From contig JAIXUG010000008.1 in the NCBI GenBank assembly GCA_027484105.1, positions 45,253 to 109,252 on the forward strand: a stretch of 64,000 nucleotides of DNA, written 5' to 3'. Under the pieces are notes generated by a model. The model had not been told where the DNA came from. It made no database searches and saw only the letters and a list, made by a program, of their open reading frames with translations. Position numbers and translations under genes: made by a program. Below are positions 58,884 to 64,000 of this stretch, piece by piece (the first letter of the stretch is position 1; each line of letters begins with the position of its first letter). Origin of the DNA: Comamonadaceae bacterium. Its GTDB lineage: Bacteria; Pseudomonadota; Gammaproteobacteria; Burkholderiales; Burkholderiaceae_C.

Positions 58884-59843
58884 ATGTCGAACTCTGCAAT
58901 TGCCTCTGCGACCTCATCGTCCTCACGATCTCTGTGGGTGGCGTTCGCCATCATGGTGCTGGCTTTCACCATTGCACCGATTTGGGTGTACCCCATCTTC
59001 CTGATGAAGGTCATGTGTTTCGCCCTGTTTGCCTGCGCATTCAACCTGCTGCTGGGCTTTGGAGGACTGTTGTCCTTTGGGCACGCCATGTTCTTGGGCA
59101 GCGCGGGCTATGCCTCTGCCCATGCCGCCAAGGTCTGGGGTTTTAACCCCGAATTGGCTGTCCTGTTCGGCACCTTCTGCTCCATGGTGCTGGCTTATGT
59201 GGTGGGCTCCCTGGCCATTCGCCGACAGGGCATCTACTTTGCGATGATCACCCTGGCGCTGGCCCAGATGATCTTCTTCTTCTCGCTGCAGGCGCCATTT
59301 ACCGGTGGCGAAGACGGCATCCAAAGCGTGCCGCGCGGCAAGCTTTTTGGCTTCATTGACCTGGCCGACAACATGAACATGTACATGTTTGTGTTCGCGA
59401 TCTTCATCATCGGGTTCCTGTTCATCTGGCGTGTCATCCACTCCCCGTTCGGTCAAATCCTCAAGGCCATCCGCGAGCACCAGGACCGCGCCACCTCCCT
59501 GGGCTATGACACCGACAAATTCAAGCTGCTGGCCTTTGTCATCTCGGGCGCCATCGCGGGCACGGCCGGTGCGACCAAGTCCTTGGTGTTTCAGCTGGCG
59601 TCGCTGACGGATGTGCATTGGTCCATGTCGGGCGAGGTGGTGTTGATGACCCTGGTCGGCGGCATGGGCACACTCTTCGGCCCGGTTGCAGGGGCTGCCG
59701 TGATCGTGAGCATGCAGAACTACCTGGCCCAACTGGGTGCTTGGGTGACCATCGTTCAAGGCGTGATCTTTGTGGTGTGTGTGCTGGCTTTCCGGCGCGG
59801 CATCATTGGCGAGATTGCCAATTGGATCAAAAAGCCCCTTTGA
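58884..59843 (+). CDS. livM: branched-chain amino acid ABC transporter permease LivM
   Basis: Second permease, 319 residues, about nine hydrophobic segments, with the LivM blocks LLLGFGGLLSFGHAMFLG and AIREHQDRATSLGYD, the EAA-like cytoplasmic loop. Closes the liv operon, ended by an intrinsic terminator. Confidence 0.96.
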   Translation: MSNSAIASATSSSSRSLWVAFAIMVLAFTIAPIWVYPIFLMKVMCFALFACAFNLLLGFGGLLSFGHAMFLGSAGYASAHAAKVWGFNPELAVLFGTFCSMVLAYVVGSLAIRRQGIYFAMITLALAQMIFFFSLQAPFTGGEDGIQSVPRGKLFGFIDLADNMNMYMFVFAIFIIGFLFIWRVIHSPFGQILKAIREHQDRATSLGYDTDKFKLLAFVISGAIAGTAGATKSLVFQLASLTDVHWSMSGEVVLMTLVGGMGTLFGPVAGAAVIVSMQNYLAQLGAWVTIVQGVIFVVCVLAFRRGIIGEIANWIKKPL

Positions 59844-59873
59844 AGCCACACACCGGCCAGGCTTCGGTCAAAG

Positions 59874-59902
59874 AAAAAACCGCTCAGATGAGCGGTTTTT
59901 TT
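59874..59902. terminator. bidirectional intrinsic terminator after livM
   Basis: ACCGCTCA, 2-base loop GA, TGAGCGGT, flanked by six A and followed by seven T (59874-59902). It terminates the liv operon and, on the other strand, the cupin gene. Confidence 0.85.
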
Positions 59903-59916
59903 GTGCCTGGTGCCAC

Positions 59917-60453
59917 TCAGCGCATGAAGTTCTTCACGTAATCCGCCCCCAGCCCGACAGCCTCGAAGTGAGCTCGGTATTTTTCGATGCGCGTGAAGAC
60001 GTCATCGTAGCCCGTGGCATTGCCCTGGGTGTCCACATACATCAAGGCACCGTGCACGGTGAAGAGGGTCACCATGTCCTGGCAGTCGTCGGGCACCACC
60101 AGAGTGTGGGTCTCGCCCGGAGGTTCAAACACATAGCTGCCTTCTTCGGCCACCCAGTCGTGCTCCAGGTACAGCCATTTGCCGCGCAACACATGGGCAT
60201 GCACCATGCCCGAGTGGCGGTGGCGCTGCAGCAGGCCCGAGCGCTTGACCTTGAGCAGGTGCACATAAAAGCCACCGGACACATTGAGGTGCAATGGACG
60301 CGACCAAATGCCCGGGGCCACCGGGGCCCAGAGGCGTTCGTCTTCGGTTTGCACGTTGTGCACCACCATGTCGGGGGCCATGCCCCAGGGTTGGGGTTTG
60401 GCGTAAGGCACGCGGTCATCGGCGGCCGCTGGGGGGATGTGGGGTGCGTTCAT
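59917..60453 (-). CDS. cupin protein, 2,4'-dihydroxyacetophenone dioxygenase-like
   Basis: Single-domain cupin of 178 residues, metal motif RHRHSGMVHAHVLRG and a second motif region PPGETHTLVV with the further His. The family contains 2,4'-dihydroxyacetophenone dioxygenase, which cleaves the side-chain C-C bond, but most members are untested. Converges with livM and lies downstream of apt by 84 bases on the same strand. Confidence 0.78.
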   Translation of the reverse strand: MNAPHIPPAAADDRVPYAKPQPWGMAPDMVVHNVQTEDERLWAPVAPGIWSRPLHLNVSGGFYVHLLKVKRSGLLQRHRHSGMVHAHVLRGKWLYLEHDWVAEEGSYVFEPPGETHTLVVPDDCQDMVTLFTVHGALMYVDTQGNATGYDDVFTRIEKYRAHFEAVGLGADYVKNFMR

Positions 60454-60537
60454 GGCAAGTCGTACAAAGGGCGGAAAGGTCCAGCATAAAACCAGCCACC
60501 CGGCCTGTCTGCGTCATGCGCGACACCCCAAGCGGAT

Positions 60538-61092
60538 TCAATGCCCCTCGAAAGAGACCAGCGTGAACAATGGCAGGCCGCTGCCCTCGATGCGCTGAGA
60601 GCCGCCCAGTTCGGGCAAGTCCACAATGGCGGCACCTTCGATCACGCTGGCGCCGAGTTTTTCGAGCAGTTTTTTGCCCGCCATCATGGTGCCGCCCGTG
60701 GCGATCAGGTCGTCGATGAGCAACACCCGCTGACCGGCTTGGACCGCGTCGGTGTGCAGCTCCACCGTGGCGCTGCCGTACTCGAGTTCGTAGGTTTCTT
60801 CCACGGTGGTGAAGGGCAGCTTGCCTTTTTTGCGAATCGGCACAAAGCCCACGCCCAATTCGTAGGCCACCACCGAGCCCAGAATGAAACCCCGCGCATC
60901 CAGCCCCGCCACCACATCCGGGCGCAGGGCAGGCTGCATGTAGCGGTGCACAAAGGCATCGATCAGGACCCGGAAAACCCGGGGGTCTTGCAGCAGCGGT
61001 GTGATGTCGCGAAACTGCACGCCCGGCGCAGGCCAGTCAGGCACCGTGCGGATGTGGCTTTTCAGGTAGTTGTTGACGTTCAGGTCGTCCAT
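60538..61092 (-). CDS. apt: adenine phosphoribosyltransferase
   Basis: Salvages adenine to AMP with PRPP. The 184-residue protein has the PRPP-binding motif [15 protein letters not shown] and the N-terminal FRDITPLL and ARGFILG blocks. Divergent from kdsD across a 121-base spacer. Confidence 0.96.
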   Translation of the reverse strand: MDDLNVNNYLKSHIRTVPDWPAPGVQFRDITPLLQDPRVFRVLIDAFVHRYMQPALRPDVVAGLDARGFILGSVVAYELGVGFVPIRKKGKLPFTTVEETYELEYGSATVELHTDAVQAGQRVLLIDDLIATGGTMMAGKKLLEKLGASVIEGAAIVDLPELGGSQRIEGSGLPLFTLVSFEGH

Positions 61093-61213
61093 GTCTTGTC
61101 TCGCTTGCTGTGTCTTGGGAGGTGGCCACCGCCAGTGGGCCTACAGCCCTGCGGTGCAACCTGGAAATGCCGGAGCGCATATTAACAAGCCCCCGCGGCA
61201 CCGAGTCGATAAA

Positions 61214-62200
61214 ATGGCCCGCATGCTGGCCCAACCCTCGACCACCTTGAAACTCGCGCGCGAGACCCTCGACATTGAAGCGGCGGCGCTGCTTCAACTC
61301 AAGAATCGCCTGGACGAACGCTTTGTCAAAGCCGTCAACATGGTGTTGGCCGTTCAGGGCCGGGTGGTGGTCACGGGCATGGGCAAAAGTGGCCACATCG
61401 GCCGCAAGATCGCGGCCACCTTGGCCTCTACCGGCACCCCGGCCATGTTTGTGCACCCCGGTGAGGCCAGCCATGGCGATCTGGGCATGATCAAGACGGT
61501 GGATGTGGTGCTGGCCATCTCCAACAGTGGTGAGAGCGACGAGCTGGTGGCCATCCTGCCGGTGCTCAAGCGACAAGGTGTGCCGCTGATCGCGCTGACG
61601 GGCGGTCTGCAATCGTCCTTGGCGCGACACGCCGACGTGGTGCTCGACTGCTCGGTGGACAAGGAAGCCTGCCCCCTGAACCTCGCGCCCACGGCCAGCA
61701 CCACGGCCCAGCTGGCCATGGGTGATGCGCTGGCGGTGGCCTTGCTGGATGCCCGGGGCTTCAAGCCCGAAGACTTTGCGCGCTCGCACCCAGGCGGCGC
61801 TTTGGGGCGCAAGCTGCTCACCCATGTGGGCGATGTCATGCGAAAAGGCAACGATGTGCCCCACGTGGCGCCAGATGCCGGGTTCACCACACTGATGCGG
61901 GAGATGAGCGCCAAAGGCCTTGGCGCCACCGCGGTCACCGATGCTGCCGGTCTGGTGTTGGGCGTGTTCACCGATGGCGACTTGCGCCGCCTGATCGAAA
62001 AAGGGGTGGACCTGCGCGAGCTCAAAGCCCGCGAGGTGATGCACCCCAACCCGCGCACCATCCGCCACGATGCGCTGGCGGTTGAGGCGGCCGAAATGAT
62101 GGAACTGCACCGCATCACGAGCATCCTGGTGGTCGATGCCGAGGGCCTGTTGTGCGGTGCCATCAACTCCAACGACCTGATGCGGGCCAAGGTGATCTGA
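61214..62200 (+). CDS. kdsD: arabinose-5-phosphate isomerase (KpsF/GutQ family)
   Basis: Converts ribulose 5-phosphate to arabinose 5-phosphate, the first step to Kdo. The 328-residue protein has an N-terminal SIS domain (about 40-180, with GMGKSGHIGRKIAATLASTG) and two CBS repeats (about 205-328). The ATG at 61214 is chosen; ATG 61223 is an alternative. The pair kdsD-kdsC are separated by one base, with lptC overlapping next. Confidence 0.95.
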   Translation: MARMLAQPSTTLKLARETLDIEAAALLQLKNRLDERFVKAVNMVLAVQGRVVVTGMGKSGHIGRKIAATLASTGTPAMFVHPGEASHGDLGMIKTVDVVLAISNSGESDELVAILPVLKRQGVPLIALTGGLQSSLARHADVVLDCSVDKEACPLNLAPTASTTAQLAMGDALAVALLDARGFKPEDFARSHPGGALGRKLLTHVGDVMRKGNDVPHVAPDAGFTTLMREMSAKGLGATAVTDAAGLVLGVFTDGDLRRLIEKGVDLRELKAREVMHPNPRTIRHDALAVEAAEMMELHRITSILVVDAEGLLCGAINSNDLMRAKVI

Positions 62201-62201
62201 C

Positions 62202-62780
62202 ATGCAAGCGATCATCCCGGCCCTGAATTACCCGCCCGAATTGCTGCTGCAAGCCCAAGGCGTGCGTGTGGCGTTTTTCGACATCGACGGCGTCCTGACC
62301 GATGGCGGCCTGTACTTTTCAGAGTCCGGCGAAACCCTCAAGCGCTTCAACACGCTGGATGGTCAGGGCCTGAAGCTGCTGCAAAAGGCGGGCATCACGC
62401 CGGTGGTCATCACGGGGCGCGACTCTGCCCCTTTGCGCTTGCGCCTGAAGGCACTGGGCATCACCCATGCCCGTTTTGGCACCGAAGACAAACGCCCCGC
62501 CGCCGAAGACTTCTTGGGTCAACTGGGCCTGAGCTGGTCACAGGCCGCCGCGATGGGCGATGACTGGCCTGATCTGCCCGTGATGCAACGGGCGGCCTTC
62601 GCCTGTGCACCGGCCAATGCCCATGCACAAGCCAAAGCACTGGCCCACTTCACCACCGCCGAACGCGGTGGCGAAGGTGCCGCCCGGGCGTTTTGCGATG
62701 TGCTGCTGGTGGCGGGGGGGCATTACGCGGCCTTGCTTGCTGAAGTGGGCGTTCATGACCATCCGGGTGCTTCCGCATGA
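62202..62780 (+). CDS. kdsC: 3-deoxy-D-manno-octulosonate-8-phosphate phosphatase
   Basis: HAD-fold phosphatase releasing Kdo from Kdo-8-phosphate. The 192-residue protein has the nucleophile FFDIDGVLTDGGLYF, a motif II Thr in VITGRDS and motif IV GDDWPDLPVM. Follows kdsD directly and overlaps lptC by ATGA. Confidence 0.96.
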   Translation: MQAIIPALNYPPELLLQAQGVRVAFFDIDGVLTDGGLYFSESGETLKRFNTLDGQGLKLLQKAGITPVVITGRDSAPLRLRLKALGITHARFGTEDKRPAAEDFLGQLGLSWSQAAAMGDDWPDLPVMQRAAFACAPANAHAQAKALAHFTTAERGGEGAARAFCDVLLVAGGHYAALLAEVGVHDHPGASA

Positions 62781-63388
62781 GCGCTTGGATGCGTCTGCGT
62801 CAAACGCTTGACCGACTCACCATTTACCTGCCATTGTTTCTTTTTGCCTTGCTGGCCTTGGGCAGTTGGTGGCTGGTGCGCAGCATGCCCGACTTGCAGC
62901 CCCCACGCCCGGACAAGCAACAGCGCCAGGATCCGGACTACCGGCTGGAGAAGTTCACCGTCAAATCTTTTGACACTTCGGGCCGCATGACACGCGAAGT
63001 CGGCGGCCAAAGCGCCACCCATTTTCCGGCTGAGCAAGAGTTGCACATACAGAACATCCGGATCTTTGCCGAAAATGAATTGGGCACCCGCGTCCAGGCG
63101 CAAGCCCCCAAAGGGGTTTCGAATGAACCCATGCAAACCGTCATCTTGAGCGGAGGGGTACTGGCTGTGCGCGCGGCCGACGCCCAAGGCCCACGCATGA
63201 GCCTCAAGGGAGAGTCCATGAAGGTCTTGCTGGATGAGGAACGCCTGACTTCGCAGGTGCCCGTTGAAATCGTCAGGGGTGCCGATGTCTTCACTGCGCA
63301 AACCATGGACTTCGATACACGCCAAGGGCTCTACACCCTGGACGGTCGGGTGAAGTCCGTTCTGGCCCCCACACAACGCCAGCCCTGA
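62777..63388 (+). CDS. lptC: LPS export ABC transporter periplasmic protein LptC
   Basis: Bitopic inner-membrane protein of 203 residues: N-terminal helix (about 15-37), then the beta-jellyroll periplasmic domain that passes LPS from LptBFG to LptA. Overlaps kdsC. In most relatives lptA-lptB follow; here the operon ends at a hairpin and the next gene is on the other strand. Confidence 0.92.
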   Translation: MSAWMRLRQTLDRLTIYLPLFLFALLALGSWWLVRSMPDLQPPRPDKQQRQDPDYRLEKFTVKSFDTSGRMTREVGGQSATHFPAEQELHIQNIRIFAENELGTRVQAQAPKGVSNEPMQTVILSGGVLAVRAADAQGPRMSLKGESMKVLLDEERLTSQVPVEIVRGADVFTAQTMDFDTRQGLYTLDGRVKSVLAPTQRQP

Positions 63389-63392
63389 AAAG

Positions 63393-63421
63393 CACAAAGC
63401 CCTGCAGGGCAGGGCTTTGTG
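63393..63421. terminator. strong hairpin between lptC and the RRM gene
   Basis: CACAAAGCCCTGC (63393-63405), loop AGG, GCAGGGCTTTGTG (63409-63421): a 13-bp perfect stem between convergent genes. No long T run follows. Likely a shared transcription or mRNA-end hairpin. Confidence 0.6.
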
Positions 63422-63454
63422 AGCATGTGGCTGAAACATCAGCCAATCGAGGCA

Positions 63455-63994
63455 TCAGTAGCCGTAGCCGCCGCCTTCGCGACCACCACCGCCTTCACGG
63501 CGACCACCACCGCGGGGGCCTGAGCCGTAGGGGCTGCGAAAGCCACCACCACCGCCCTCGCCGCCGCCATAGCCGCCGCCTTCACGGCGACCGCCGCCAT
63601 AACCGCCGCCGCCTTCGCGACCACCGCCATAACCACCACCGCCACCTTCACGGCCGCCGCCAAAACCACCGCCGCCTTCACGGCGACCACCGCCGTAGCC
63701 GCCACCGCCGCCAAAGCCACCACCACCGGAACGGGGGGGGCGAGCTTCCATGGGGCGCGCTTCGTTCACCACGACATTGCGTCCGCCCAAAGGCTGACCA
63801 TTCATGCCGTTGATGGCGGCTTGGGCCTCGTCATCGCTGCCCATTTCCACAAAGCCGAAGCCCTTGGAGCGACCGGTGTCACGTTCCATCATGACTTTGG
63901 CGCTGGTGACAGCACCGAATGCACCGAAGGCTTGTTCCAGATCGCCGTCACGAACAGAGTAAGGCAGGTTGCCGACGTAAAGTTTGTTGCCCAT
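63455..63994 (-). CDS. glycine-rich RRM RNA-binding protein
   Basis: Small RNA-binding protein of 179 residues: one RRM domain (about 3-80) with RNP2 LYVGNLPY and RNP1 KGFGFVEM, then a long Gly/Arg tail (GGGYGGGRREGG-type units). Similar proteins in cyanobacteria and betaproteobacteria are induced in the cold. Starts at ATG 63994, so the gene is complete within the window with six bases to spare. Confidence 0.93.
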   Translation of the reverse strand: MGNKLYVGNLPYSVRDGDLEQAFGAFGAVTSAKVMMERDTGRSKGFGFVEMGSDDEAQAAINGMNGQPLGGRNVVVNEARPMEARPPRSGGGGFGGGGGYGGGRREGGGGFGGGREGGGGGYGGGREGGGGYGGGRREGGGYGGGEGGGGGFRSPYGSGPRGGGRREGGGGREGGGYGY

Positions 63995-64000
63995 GAAAGG

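Noticed and set aside
63480..63730. Low-complexity GGC-rich stretch as a repeat element
   Set aside because: It simply encodes the Gly/Arg tail of the RRM protein.

Overview
The window is 64 kb of GC-rich, gene-dense chromosome from a betaproteobacterium, most likely a Burkholderiales member close to the Comamonadaceae (Limnohabitans/Rhodoferax/Polaromonas type). This rests on gene order (gyrB-dnaN-dnaA opposite rpmH-rnpA-yidD-yidC-mnmE; pgk-pyk-fba-purC-purE-purK-sua5 in one block; kdsD-kdsC-lptC), on a phasin gene and Bug-type binding protein, and on protein sequence style. The genus is an inference. I see no rRNA, tRNA, insertion sequence, integrase, phage gene or CRISPR array, and no gene-free stretch longer than 300 bases.

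Layout. 0-6 kb: a two-gene ABC exporter, psd, then a tightly overlapping minus-strand run EamA transporter-tsaB-rimI-uracil-DNA glycosylase. 6-7.8 kb: dacB and a SemiSWEET gene. 7.8-19 kb: a minus-strand housekeeping block (sua5, purK, purE, purC, fbaA, pyk, pgk) interrupted by plus-strand genes (cnoX, a small membrane protein, a desaturase). 19-24 kb: azlD-azlC-fmt-def, a class I glutamine amidotransferase and dprA. 23.7-27 kb: secF-secD-yajC. 27-31 kb: a nitrile hydratase locus whose accessory gene carries a one-base frameshift, an EamA exporter, and a secreted coiled-coil protein ending in an Ala/Pro tandem repeat. 31-34 kb: a crotonase-like protein, phasin, a membrane-anchored hypothetical and an esterase. 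34-39 kb: a stand-alone E1 2-oxoacid dehydrogenase (AceE family) divergent from an Lrp/AsnC regulator, a DEDDh exonuclease and an old yellow enzyme. 39-49 kb: the replication-origin region. 49-55 kb: a plus-strand catabolic cluster (GntR, VOC, FAH, MDR, Bug protein, DUF1185 protein, desaturase). 55-60 kb: a complete liv-type branched-chain amino acid ABC operon. 60-64 kb: a cupin dioxygenase-like gene, apt, kdsD-kdsC-lptC and a glycine-rich RNA-binding protein.

How genes work together. PurK/PurE/PurC give consecutive purine steps. Fba, Pgk and Pyk are glycolytic. TsaB and Sua5 both serve the t6A tRNA modification. Def and Fmt form the N-formylmethionine cycle. SecD/SecF/YajC with YidC/YidD handle membrane protein export. 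KdsD/KdsC/LptC act in Kdo synthesis and LPS transport. DnaA/DnaN/GyrB serve replication initiation.

Most worth a second look: the frameshifted nitrile hydratase accessory gene; the His-rich N-terminus of its alpha subunit; a terminator-like hairpin inside rnpA; repeated CAGCACA elements between the E1 gene and its Lrp regulator; a LivF with Arg in place of the Walker A Lys; a crotonase lacking both catalytic glutamates; and the unassigned GntR-VOC-FAH-MDR-Bug-DUF1185 cluster. Nothing here is clearly a wholly new system. The catabolic cluster and the nitrile hydratase locus are the best candidates for unexplored biology.
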